From NCBI RefSeq assembly GCF_048564905.1, contig NW_027328740.1, positions 37,251,019 to 37,315,018 of the forward strand: a stretch of 64,000 nt of DNA, written 5' to 3'. The stretch is from Vicugna pacos. Taxonomy: Eukaryota > Chordata > Mammalia > Artiodactyla > Camelidae. The notes under the pieces were generated by a model that saw only the letters and a program-made list of their open reading frames with translations, searched no databases and was not told the DNA's origin. The translations under genes were made by a program, and so were the position numbers. Position 1 is the stretch's first letter. Each line of letters starts with the position of its first letter. Shown here in pieces: positions 8,201 through 21,120 of this stretch.

Positions 8201-10562
8201 CAGCATTTTGCCATTCAAGCTATGGTCTATGTCCTGGCACTCCTCCCTGTCCTGCAATATTGCTGCTGAGATAGCAGCTGAAACCCCTCTGGAGGTTCTC
8301 TTGTGACTATGTTGCTTTCCTCCAGGCGCATTTTAAATCACTGAGATGCTCATGAACTTTGTTGATTTGGATCATACAGCTGCTGCTAAGTCTATTGGGA
8401 TTCCACCTCTTTTGGACGCTGTGTACTTCCTGAATTCGCCTAGATGATTCTATCTTGGCTTTCAGCAAGTTTCAGTCTGATTTTTCTACACATAACTTTT
8501 CAAACATTGTTTGTTTCTTTATCTCTTGCTTTTCCATCTGGGACTCTTTCGAATTTTAGTCTTTCATGCCTTGCCTTAAACCAGAATTCAACAGCAATGT
8601 TTTCATTGGTTTGAACTTGCTTTCCTATGTGTGCTTCTGACCGAGGGATTTCTGTTCCCCTGTCTTCAAAAAATTTCACGCGTCCCTCTGCAATATCTAG
8701 TCTGCTTAGGACGGAATGTTAGCCCTGATATTTTCACATCCACTGAGTTTTCTGATATTATTTAGCTCGTCTTTAGGCTTTCTCTTCCCCTTTTCTTGTA
8801 TTCTGCCTTTTGTGATTCTGAGACACTGTTGTTCTTCAGTGTTTCCCTCACCTCCATTTTCAACACTTGCTCTGGAGAGCGTTTTGCAGTCTGGTTCTCT
8901 GAAAGCTTATCTTTAGGGCCTTCAATCTCTTTGGAACTGAAAATGGTACTTCATTTTCCTTTTACTGTATTTCTTCATCTCTACTGGTCAGGTAATTTCG
9001 GGTATCTAATGTAGAATTCTAGGGCTTGGTTAAGTGAAAACTTTAGACTCTTGGCTCTACACAATTGCATGGGATTTCTGTGAGGACAAATTTTCCTAGA
9101 CATTGATGGCATGTCCTGTTCCTGTGTGTGTTGTCTGGTCTATCTCCAATTGCTGGTGTTGCCTTTGTTGTGATGAACCCCCCATACTATTTCGATTAGG
9201 ATAACCTCATTTTGATTACGCTTATCTCACAAATCTGAAAGAGCACAGGACACTTCCTCTGGTGGAAATGGAGCTTCTAAAGGTTCTCAGCTCTGCATTC
9301 TACTCTATGTTATTTTGGAGTGTTTCCAGAAGAGCAGAGTGTGAGTGCGCTTGTGCTTTGGAGTGCCACGGGAATGTCCCACTGAAACCAGTTCTTCCAA
9401 GAGCTTCTCTGTCTACAGAAACACCAGTGGAAGCATATCTATGGATGTCACACATCAGGGCCTGCTGGAATGATCCCGCAGCCCGAACTTCGTGTCCTCG
9501 CTGCCGAACCATGCCGGTGCCATCCAAAATGTAGCATCCGCTTTTGAGCGATAAACTGAAGGAAATCCTTCCTCTTCTCATGCTGTGGTCTTGGACCACA
9601 CTTCCTTGTCCTCTCATCCTTGTGGCACGGGTGCACGAAAGCAACCACAGAGCTGTTGCCCATCCTGTGCCTCAAACCAAACCATTATCACAGCCCAGGT
9701 TTTGAATGTAGCAGATCCTAAGGCTTTTCATTCTGAATTCAAACCCAAGGCCCCCTGGATCCCTCAGACCCGATGCACAATATCTCTGATTCAGCCCCAC
9801 ACATGCTCTATTGGTAAAATGCCAAATTGGTCTCTGGTCCTGCAGATGCACTGGGTGTGGCCATGGGACAGATCGATAATTTCAACTGCGTGCGCCAGGG
9901 TGGTTGCTTGTTCATTGGGGTCACAGGTCGGTTTCCTCTCTTGATAGGACCCACCACATCCCACAACGCACTCCAGATCCCTGAGACTCAGCGTGTGCCA
10001 TCATCCGTAGCCCTATCCCTCCCTGAACGCTGCCTCTGCTTCCTCAAATTTGGCAGCTCGGAGCTTGGTCTCAGAATCAACTGTGGGGATATTTTGCACT
10101 GGATTCTTTGCGTTCTGTCAGCCAAGCATCTGCTGTGCACTCTTCTAACACTCAGCGCATCACCTTCAATCCCATGTCTCCTGTCCGCTTGAGAGTGTGC
10201 GTCCAAGTTAAAGAGAGTTTCACCTTTACTGCTCCATCAACAGGGCTCAGACCATGCACTGGTATCCATTCCCTGCTTTTCCTTCTCCTGCTTCCAGGTG
10301 TTCTGAGGCCTCATCCTGTCTTTGGAAGTAACAGGCCTCTCTTCGGCAAGTGTCCTGTGCCAAGGGCTGGGTGAGTGGATGTTTCCATTGCTGTGTTCAT
10401 GGGAGCGAGTGAGCGCAGGTTGCACTGCTTCTCTGTCAACTGGGCATCGATGAATCAACACTTTCCAGATACATTTCACAGAAATGTGATTTTTTTTTAT
10501 CTCTTTGTTTCTATACAGCCGTGGTGGGAGGGATTGTCCGAAGACTCCAGTTTTGACATTGT
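5282..10562 (+). repeat. Tandem-array unit 2 (5,281 bp)
   Basis: The first 3.3 kb or so is almost identical to unit 1 in single-unit register (offset 5,281), including haplotype I near offset 3290-3450. The last part differs: it carries the cttcctcaaattt and cggtttcctctc variants that reappear in units 4 and 6 but not in 1, 3, 5 or 7. The unit is therefore a mosaic, with its left part like unit 1 and its right part like the even-numbered units. Its terminal T run is 9 long. Confidence 0.97.
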
Positions 10563-13500
10563 GTTGATATCTCATTTGCAGTCTTTAAAAATTTAATAGA
10601 ATTTATATAAATGTTTTGGGAGTTATACGAAAATGAAGTTAGTTTCTGAAACATACTAAATCGACCTAGAAGCCAGACTTGTCAATTTCGGTAACATTTT
10701 GTCAGCTCTAAGGAAAACATAGACAGATAGAATGCAAACTAGCAGTCCGAACTGTTAAAGGGGTCATGTCAACTCTTTACAGTTGAAGCCTCCGAAACCA
10801 ACAGGAACCATGAAATAACTAATGGAAACATGAAATAACCCCAAGCTTCGATTCACTTGTGCATGTGGTGCCCTTTACTCCCGATGACACCTACTGGTCA
10901 ATGTTGGCATTTCAAGGTGTAACATCCCTCTCAAGGAAAATTCAAGAGGAAACGAACTAAATATATACATTTAGCTTTGAATCCAAAGAACCTAGAGGCA
11001 TTATAGCTATGAGAACCCTGCTGCAGCTATGCTAGGCTACTGAGAACCAGGTGTTCTTCTATCAGTGATGAGAACGCTTAATCATCCGATCATGTTGGGT
11101 AAAGCACTTGAATGCAACCAAGTCTGCACCCCCATGATCGATTGCCCCCGGGGGCTTGACTCAATTGAAAGACGGTCCACATAAGCTGTGTCTTTCATGT
11201 CATTGGCGACTTTTACAGTTCCGTTCACTATCTGACTTCTAATATGTACCTAGACTGTCTTGAAAAACGGAGGCCTAATACAGATTCAAGTTCAGTCAAA
11301 GATTCCCCTCACTTACCACACTCCCTTCACCCCAGAGAAGACATGAACCCAGCATTTGCTGAATCTAGCGGAAGGCCATCATTTCTTTGTGGGAGCTAAG
11401 TATTCAATTTCTATCTATTTCATACGAGAGTATTTGACCTTTATGGGGTTCCCTGTTGTTCACAGAGGATGAAGCTAGAGGAACTCTGATTCTAGGAGGG
11501 GCTTGCTCTTCTCTTACTGGCTTCATTGCAGCTCAGGTACTGATCCCTCAAAATGGATGCCTGAGTGGAGGGGAGGGAAGAGCAAGTGTTGGTAGCTAGG
11601 CCCAAAGCTGGGAAAAGGCTTACCTGGGCTTGGTGCACTTTGATCTGAATGGCTTGGAATTGCCCCTTGGGTCGTGTGGATTATCTGACCTCTTTCAAGA
11701 ACATGAGCGTTTTTATCATCTCTGCCATCTCTTCTCTTTAGACGTCAGAGATCTTGGACCCGTTCTTGGAGCAGAGAATTGAGGAACTTCCTCCAGTCCA
11801 CGGTGGCCCTCCGTATGTTTCTGCTAGTATCAGCGAGGTTCAATATGTCTCATGAATGCCTTTCGAGCCTGCTATCCTCTACAGCTGTCTCCAGGCCAGT
11901 ATTCTCTATTGTAGCAGAACATCTCTCTTCAATGTGTTCGCATCTCTCCTCAATCCGTGCAGCCATATTTTCGGCCAGCTTCTCTTCGTGTCTCCCATAA
12001 AGTCAACTTCAACAGGACTGGGCAAGTCTGAAAGGACCTCGGAGCCTCTCCAGTAAGCTGAAGACAGGCAGATCTTCCACTGTCTGCCCTTTCAGGTTCT
12101 GGAAACTGACCCGTGAACTCAGGTCTTTGGGCAGCAGCAGTATCTCGAACTGACACAGCTTCCCGGACCAAAGACCAAAGCCAAGCTCCACAGAGGGCGG
12201 CAGCCCCTCCATCGCACTGATCCACCCACAGAACTCTGCCCGCTTACCTAGGATCCACCAGCCACAACAAGCCTCGTGGTACACACCAACATTCCACCTG
12301 GAATCTAACAGCTAACTGCCATCCCCAATGGCTGCTGCATCTTGTCAGTGTTGGGGGAGGGGCTGCATCCGACGAGAGGTTCCTAAGGTAAATGTGATTC
12401 TACCCACTAGCGTCCCATGGGCCTTTGTTCTTCCCTCTTTCCTTTTGTTCAGATCTGTATGCACTGTAGCAACGGAGGGAAGTGTGTCCATTTTCAGTTG
12501 AATGTTTCACACGTCTTTAAACTTTCTAACAGTTCACAGTACACAGAGACCCACTAAGGGAAACTATTGTTCCTGTAATATGGGCACACCCGCAATACAT
12601 AGCCGTCGGTTGATTTCTGCTGAAACACCCGCATTCACGGGACATCTATCCATTTGTTTCAAGGGGGCTGAAATTCCTAGGAATGATACAATCCCCAATG
12701 TGCACTTTACTGCCTGTCTCTTTTGATCTTAGTACACTTTTGCGGAGCTACTTTTCCTTGTTATAGGCTTGTGCCATTTCTTCTCGACGTAGTGTAGAAT
12801 ATGGCATTCATTCATCCTGTTGGAAGACTTGCAAGTCTATATCACGGACTAGGAATCCATTGGATTCCAAATCGGCATTTGGGTTAGGTCACGATATGCT
12901 CATATGAATTAATATTTACGAATATAAATGCACGCCTCTGATTTCCGAATACAGGTGTGCTGAGTACATTCAAGCCGCGATACTGGGTCGATGCGTACTG
13001 AATGATCCTTGACATCACCTTGAGTAATTTCTTTTGAATATTCATGTTACCCTACCCTTTTTGTGTTGTTTGTTTGTTTGATTCTTTCTTGGTCTGCTTC
13101 TCGTTTGTTTTGCAAACACGTCAGGCCATGCATCTCTCCGTTTGCTTCCAACAGAGAGTCATATAAGCTGACTCCCTTAAGATAGTGCTTCCAATCCCCT
13201 ATGATTTCCTGCTTCCCTCTCCCATCTTTAGGGTTTTGATGTCCTCCTTGCTTTCTTCTTGTTTCTTCTTTTCCACTCATGCTCTTCTTGCATTTCCAAT
13301 AAGGGTTTTCTTCTTTCCATTTCATCTTGCTGCTTATCCCTTCAGGGGAGAATTCTCAACCTTTCTTTTAGGATAAGTTTCGAACTGCTGGATTCTTTTA
13401 AGATTTGCAGGTCTGTGGCATTCTCTAGCTCTGCTGTTATTAGAAATGGTGGTCATGTGGCATAGGCTACCCTAGATGGCAGCATTTTGCCATTCAAGCT

Positions 13501-15838
13501 ATGGTCTATGTCCTGGCACTCCTCCCTGTCCTGCAATATTGCTGCTGAGATAGCAGCTGAAACCCCTCTGGAGGTTCTCTTGTGACTATGTTGCTTTCCT
13601 CCAGGCGCATTTTAAATCACTGGGATGCTCATGAACTTTGTTGATTTGGATCATACAGCTGCTGCTAAGTCTATTGGGATTCCACCTCTTTTGGACGCTG
13701 TGTACTTCCTGAATTCGCCTAGATGATTCTATCTTGGCTTTCAGCAAGTTTCAGTCTGATTTTTCTACACATAACTTTTCAAACATTGTTTGTTTCTTTA
13801 TCTCAAGCTTTTCCATCTGGGACTCTTTCGAATTTTAGTCTTTCATGCCTGTCATAAACCAGGATTCAACAGTGATGTTTTCATTGGTTTGCACTTGCTT
13901 TCCTATGTGTGCTTCTGACCGAGGGATGTCTGTTCCCCTGTCTTCAAAGTCATTCACGCATCCCTCTGCAATATCTAGTCTGCTTAGGACGGAATGTAAG
14001 CCTGATATTTTCTCATCCACTGAGTTTTCTGATATTATTTGGCTCGTCTTTAGGCTTTCTCTTCCAGTTTTCTGGTATTTTGCCTTTTGTGATCCTGAGA
14101 CACTGTTGTTCCTCAGTATTTCCCTCACCTCCATTTTCAATACTTGCTCTGGAGAGCGTTTTGCAGTCTAGTTGTCTGAAAGCTTATCTTTAGGGCCTTC
14201 AATCTCTTTGGAACTGAAAATGGTACTTCCTTTTCCTTTTACTGTATTTCTTCACCTCTACTGGTCAGGTAATTTCAGGTATCTAATGTAGACTTCAAAG
14301 GCTTGGTTAAGTGAAAAGTTTAGACTCTTGACTCTACACGATTGCATGGGATTTCTGTGAGGACAAATTTTCCTAGACATTGATGCCGTGTCCTGTTCCT
14401 GTGTGTGTTGTCTGGTCTATCTCCAATTGATGGTGTTGCCTTTGTTGTGATGAACACCCCATACTATTTCGATTAGGATAACCTCATTTTGATTACGCTT
14501 ATCTCACAAATCTGAAAGAGCACAGGACACTTCCTCTGGTGGAAATGGAGCTTCTAAAGGTTCTCAGCTCTGCATTCTACTCTATGTTATTTTGGAGTGT
14601 TTCCAGAAGGGCAGAGTGTGAGTGCGCTTGTGCTTTGGAGTGCCACGGGAATGTCCCACTGAAACCAGTTCTTCCAAGAGCTTCTCTGTCTACAGAAACA
14701 CCAGTGGAAGCATATCTATGGATGTCACACATCAGGGCCTGCTGGAATGATCCCGCAGCCCGAACTTGGTGTCCTCGCTGCCGAACCGTGCCGGTGCCAT
14801 CCAAAATGTAGCATCCACTTTTGAGCGATAAACTGAAGGAAATCCTTCCTCTTCTCACACTGTGGTCTTGGACCACACTTCCTTGTCCTCTCATACTTGT
14901 GGTACGGGTGCACGAAGGCAACCACAAAGCTGTTTCACATCCTGTGCCTCAAACCAAACCATAATCACAGCCCAGGTTTTGAATGTAGCAGTTCCTAAGG
15001 CTTTTCATTCTGAATTCAAACCCAAGGGCCCCTGGATCCCTCAGACCCGATGCACAATATCTCTGATTCAGCCCCACACATGCTCTATTGGCAAAATGCC
15101 AGATTGGTCTCTGGTCCTGCAGATGCACTGGGTGTGGCCATGGGACAGTTCGATAATTTCAACTGCGTGCGCCAGGGTGGTTGCTTGCTCATTGGGGTCA
15201 CATGTCGGTTTGCTCTCTTGATAGGACCCACCATATCCCACAACGCACTCCAGATCCCTGAGACTCAGCGTGTGCCATCATCCGTAGCCATATCCCTCCC
15301 TGAACGCTGCCTCTGCTACCTCAAATTTGGCAGCTCGGAGCTTGGTCTCAGAATCAACTGTGGGGATATTTTGCACTGGATTCTTTGAGTTCTGTCAGCC
15401 AAGCATCTGCTGTGCACTCTTCTAACACTCAGCGCATCACCTTCAATCCCATGTCTCCTGTCCGCTTGAGAGTGTGCGTCCAAGTTAAAGAGAGTTTCAC
15501 CTTTACTGCTCCATCAACAGGGCTCAGACCATGCACTGGTATCCATTCCCTGCTTTTCCTTCTCCTGCTTCCAGGTGTTCTGAGGCCTCATCCTGTCTTT
15601 GGAAGTAACAGGCCTCTCTTCGGCAAGTGTCCTGTGCCAAGGGCTGGGTGAGTGGATGTTTCCATTGCTGTGTTCATGGGAGCGAGTGAGCGCAGGTTGC
15701 ACTGCTTCTCTGTCAACTGGGCATCGATGAATCAACACTTTCCAGATACATTTCACAGAAATGTGATTTTTTTTATCTCTTTGTTTCTATACAGCCGTGG
15801 TGGGAGGGATTGTCCGAAGACTCCAGTTTTGACATTGT
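10563..15838 (+). repeat. Tandem-array unit 3 (5,276 bp)
   Basis: The unit is slightly short because of several one-base losses, for example in the C run before aagcttcg near 10840, in agtgttggtagc near 11587, and in the haplotype II block near 13850-14000. It is the first unit with haplotype II, which carries gcctgtcataaacc and aatgtaagcctg. It has a number of private substitutions, such as ctctcttcaatg near 11925 and taacagctaac near 12306. It reads ctttgagttctg near 15385, as do units 7 and 8. Confidence 0.97.
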
Positions 15839-18800
15839 GTTGATATCTCACTTGCAGTCTCTAAAAATTTAATAGAATTTATATAAATGTTTAGGGAGTT
15901 ATACGAAAATGAAGTTAGTTTCTGAAACATACTAAATCGACCTAGAAGCCAGACTTGTCAATTTCGGTAACATTTTGTCAGCTCTAAGGAAAACATAGAC
16001 AGATAGAATGCAAACTAGCAGTCCGAACTGTTAAAGGGGTCATGTCAACTCTTTACTGTTGAAGCCTCCGAAACCAACAGGAACCATGAAATAACTAATG
16101 GAAACATGAAATAACCCCCGAGCTTGGATTCACTTGTGCATGTGGTGCCCTTTACTCCCGATGACACCTACTGGTCAATGTTGGCATTTCAAGGTGTAAC
16201 ATCCCTCTCAAGGAAAATACAAGAGGAAACGAACTAAATATATACATTTAGCTTTGAATCCAAAGAACCTAGAGGCATTATAGCTATGAGAAGCCTGCTG
16301 CAGCTATGCTAGGCTACTGAGAACCAGGTGTTCTTCTGTCAGTGATGAGAACGCTTAATCATCCGATCATGTTGGGTAAAGCACTTGAATGCAACCAAGT
16401 CTGCACCCCCATGATCTATTGCCCCCGGGGGTTTGACTCAATTGAAAGATGGTCCACATAAGCTGTGTCTTTCATGTCATTGGCGACTTTTACAGTTCCG
16501 TTCACTATCTGACTTCTAATATGTACCTAGACTGTCTTGAAAAACGGAGGCCTAATACAGATTCAAGTTCAGTCAAAGATTCCCCTCACTTACCACACTC
16601 CCTTCACCCCAGAGAAGACATGAACCCAGCATTTGCTGAATCTAGCGGAAGGCCATCGTTTCTTTGTGGGAGCTAAGTATTCAATTCCTATCTATTTCAT
16701 ACGAGAGTATTTGACCTTTATGGGGTTCCCTGTTGTTCACAGAGGATGAAGCTAGAGGAACTCTGATTCTAGGAGGGGCTTGCTCTTCTCTTACTGGCTC
16801 CATTGCAGCTCAGGTACTGATCCCTCAAAATGGATGCCTGAGTGGAGGGGAGGGAAGAGCAAGTGCTTGATAGCTAGGCCCAAACCTGGGAAATGGCTTA
16901 CCTGGGCTTGGTGCACTTTGATCTGAATGGCTTGGAATTGCCCCTTGGGTCGTGTGGATTATCTGACCTCTTTCAAGAACATGAGCGTTTTTATCATCTC
17001 TGCCATCTCTTCTCTTTAGACGTCAGAGATCTTGGACCCGTTCTTGGAGCAGAGAATTGAGGAACTTCCTCCAGTCCACGGTGGCCCTCCGTATGTTTCT
17101 GCTAGTATCAGCGAGGTTCAATATGTCTCATGAATGCCTTTCGAGCCTGCTATCCTCTACAGCTGTCTCCAGGCCAGTATTCTCTATTGTAGCAGAACAT
17201 CTCTCATCAATGTGTTCGCATCTCTCCTCAATCCGTGCAGCCATATTTTCGGCCAGCTTCTCTTCGTGTCTCCCATAAAGTCGACTTCAACAGGACTGGG
17301 CAAGTCTGAAAGGACCTCAGAGCCTCTCCAGTAAGCTGAAGACAGGCAGATCTTCCACTGTCTGCCCTTTCAGGTTCTGGAAACTGACCCGTGAACTCAG
17401 GTCTTTGGGCAGCAGCAGTATCTCGAACTGACACAGCTTCCCGGACCAAAGACCTAAGCCAAGCTCCACAGAGGGCGGCAGCCCCTCCATCGCACTGATC
17501 CACCCACAGAACTCTGCCCGGTTACCTAGGATCCACCAGCCACAACAAGCCTCGCGGTACACACCAACATTCCACCTGGAATCTAACCGCTAACTGCCAT
17601 CCCCAATGGCTGCTGCATCTTGTCAGTGTTGGGGGAGGGGCTGCATCCGACGAGAGGTTCCTAAGGTAAATGTGATTCTACCCACTAGCGTCCCATGGGC
17701 CTTTGTTCTTCCCTCTTTCCTTTTGTTCAGATCTGTATGCACTGTAGCAACGGAGGGAAGTGTGTCCATTTTCAGTTGAATGTTTCACACGTCTTTAAAC
17801 TTTCTAACAGTTCACAGTACACAGAGACCCACTAAGGGAAAGTATTATTCCTGTAATATGGGCACACCCGCAATACATAGCCGTCGGTTGATTTCTGCTG
17901 AAACACCCGCATTCACGGGACATCTATCCATTTGTTTCAAGGGGGCTGAAATTCCTAGGAATGATACAATCCCCAATGTGCACTTTACTGCCTGTCTCTT
18001 TTGATCTTAGTACACTTTTGCGGAGCTACTTTTCCTTGTTATAGGCTTGTGCCAATTCTTCTCGACGTAGTGTAGAATATGGCATTCATTCATCCTGTTG
18101 GAAGACTTGCAAGTCTATATCACGGACTAGGAATCCATTGGATTCCAAATCGGCATTTGGGTTAGGTCACGATATGCTCATATGAATCAATATTTACGAA
18201 TATAAATGCACGCCTCTGATTTCCGAATACAGGTGTGCTGAGTACATTCAAGCCGCGATACTGGGTCGATGCGTACTGAATGATCCTTGACATCACCTTG
18301 AGTAATTTCTTTTGAATATTCATGTTACCCTACCCTTTTTGTGTTGTTTGTTTGTTTGTTTGATTCTTTCTTGGTCTGCTTCTCGTTTGTTTTGCAAACA
18401 CGTCAGGCCATGCATCTCTCCGTTTGCTTCCAACAGAGAGTCATATAAGCTGACTCCCTTAAGATAGTGCTTCCAATCCCCTATGATTTCCTGCTTCCCT
18501 CTCCCATCTTTAGGGTTTTGATGTCCTCCTTGCTTTCTTCTTGTTTCTTCTTTTCCACTCATGCTCTTCTTGCATTTCCAATAAGGGTTTTCTTCTTTCC
18601 ATTTCATCTTGCTGCTTATCCCTTCAGGGGAGAATTCTCAACCTTTCTTTTAGGATAAGTTTCGAACTGCTGAATTCTTTTAAGATTTGCAGGTCTGTGG
18701 CATTCTCTAGCTCTGCTGTTATTAGAAATGGTGGTCATGTGGCATAGGCTACCCTAGATGGCAGCATTTTGCCATTCAAGCTATGGTCTATGTCCTGGCA

Positions 18801-21120
18801 CTCCTCCCTGTCCTGCAATATTGCTGCTGAGATAGCAGCTGAAACCCCTCTGGAGGTTCTCTTGTGACTATGTTGCTTTCCTCCAGGCGCATTTTAAATC
18901 ACTGGGATGCTCATGAACTTTGTTGATTTGGATCATACAGCTGCTGCTAAGTCTATTGGGATTCCACCTCTTTTGGACGCTGTGTACTTCCTGAATTCGC
19001 CTAGATGATTCTATCTTGGCTTTCAGCAAGTTTCAGTCTGATTTTTCTACACATAACTTTTCAAACATTGTTTGTTTCTTTATCTCAAGCTTTTCCATCT
19101 GGGACTCTTTCGAATTTTAGTCTTTCATGCCTGTCATAAACCAGGATTCAACAGTGATGTTTTCATTGTTTTGCACTTGCTTTCCTATGTGTGCTTCTGA
19201 CCGAGGGATGTCTGTTCCCCTGTCTTCAAAGTCATTCACGCATCCCTCTGCAATATCTAGTCTGCTTAGGATGGAATGTAAGCCTGATATTTTCACATCC
19301 ACTGAGTTTTCTGATATTATTTGGCTCGTCTTTAGGCTTTCTCTTCCCCTTTTCTGGTACTTTGCCTTTTGTGATTCTGAGACACTGTTGTTCGTCAGTG
19401 TTTCCCTCACCTCCATTTTCAATACTTGCTCTGGAGAGCGTTTTTCAGTCTAGTTGTCTGAAAGCTTATCTTTAGGGCCTTCAATCTCTTTGGAACTGAA
19501 AATGGTACTTCCTTTTCCTTTTACTGTATTTCTTCATCTCTACTGGTCAGGTAATTTCAGGTATCTAATGTAGACTCTAGGGCTTGGTTAAGTGAAGACT
19601 TTAGACTCTTGGCTCTACACAATTGCATGGGATTTCTGTGAGGACAAATTTTCCTAGACATTGATGGCATGTCCTGTTCCTGTGTGTGTTGTCTGGTCAA
19701 TCTCCAATTGCTGGTGTTGCCTTTGTTGTGATGAACACCCCATACTATTTCGATTAGGATAACCTCATTTTGATTACGCTTATCTCACAAATCTGAAAGA
19801 GCACAGGACACTTCCTCTGGTGGAAATGGAGCTTCTAAAGGTTCTCAGCTCTGCATTCTACTCTATGTTATTTTGGAGTGTTTCCAGAAGAGCAGAGTGT
19901 GAGTGCGCTTGTGCTTTGGAGTGCCACGGGAATGTCCCACTGAAACCAGTTCTTCCAAGAGCTTCTCTGTCTACAGAAACACCAGTGGAAGCATATCTAT
20001 GGATGTCACACATCAGGGCCTGCTGGAATGATCCCGCAGCCCGAACTTGGTGTCCTCGCTGCCGAACCATGCCGGTGCCATCCAAAATGTAGCATCCGCT
20101 TTTGAGCGATAAACTGAAGGAAATCCTTCCTCTTCTCACGCTGTGGTCTTGGACCACACTTCCTTGTCCTCTCATCCTTGTGGCACGGGTGCACGAAGGC
20201 AACCACAGAGCTGTTGCACATCCTGTGCCTCAAACCAAACCATAATCACAGCCCAGGTTATGAATGTAGCAGATCCTAAGGCTTTTCATTCTGAATTCAA
20301 ACCCAATTCCCCCTGGATCCCTCAGACCCGATGCACAATATCTCTCATTCAGCCCCACACATGCTCTATTGGTAAAATGCCAAATTGGTCTCTGGTCCTG
20401 CAGATGCACTGGGTGTGGCCATGGGACAGATCGATAATTTCAACTGCGTGCGCCAGGGTGGTTGCTTGCTCATTGGGGTCACAGGTCGGTTTCCTCTCTT
20501 GATAGGACCCACCACATCCCACAACGCACTCCAGATCCCTGAGACTCAGCGTGTGCCATCATCCGTAGCCCTATCCCTCCCTGAACGCTGCCTCTGCTTC
20601 CTCAAATTTGGCAGCTCGGAGCTTGGTCTCAGAATCAACTGTGGGGATATTTTGCACTGGATTCTTTGCGTTCTGTCAGCCAAGCATCTGCTGTGCACTC
20701 TTCTAACACTCAGCGCATCACCTTCAATCCCATGTCTCCTGTCCGCTTGAGAGTGTGCGTCCAAGTTAAAGAGAGTTTCACCTTTACTGCTCCATCAACA
20801 GGGCTCAGACCATGCACTGGTATCCATTCCCTGCTTTTCCTTCTCCTGCTTCCAGGTGTTCTGAGGCCTCATCCTGTCTTTGGAAGTAACAGGCCTCTCT
20901 TCGGCAAGTGTCCTGTGCCAAGGGCTGGGTGAGTGGATGTTTCCATTGCTGTGTTCATGGGAGCGAGTGAGCGCAGGTTGCACTGCTTCTCTGTCAACTG
21001 GGCATCGATGAATCAACACTTTCCAGATACATTTCACAGAAATGTGATTTTTTTTTATCTCTTTGTTTCTATACAGCCGTGGTGGGAGGGATTGTCCGAA
21101 GACTCCAGTTTTGACATTGT
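15839..21120 (+). repeat. Tandem-array unit 4 (5,282 bp)
   Basis: Carries haplotype II. It has one extra GTTT in the short tetranucleotide run near 18345-18362, which accounts for part of its extra length. The 12-bp GC palindrome at 16421-16432 has lost its last base pair (ends in T), and the nearby cgatcgattg motif reads gatctattg. Its last kilobase matches units 2 and 6 (cttcctcaaattt), an early sign of the two-unit rhythm. Confidence 0.97.
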
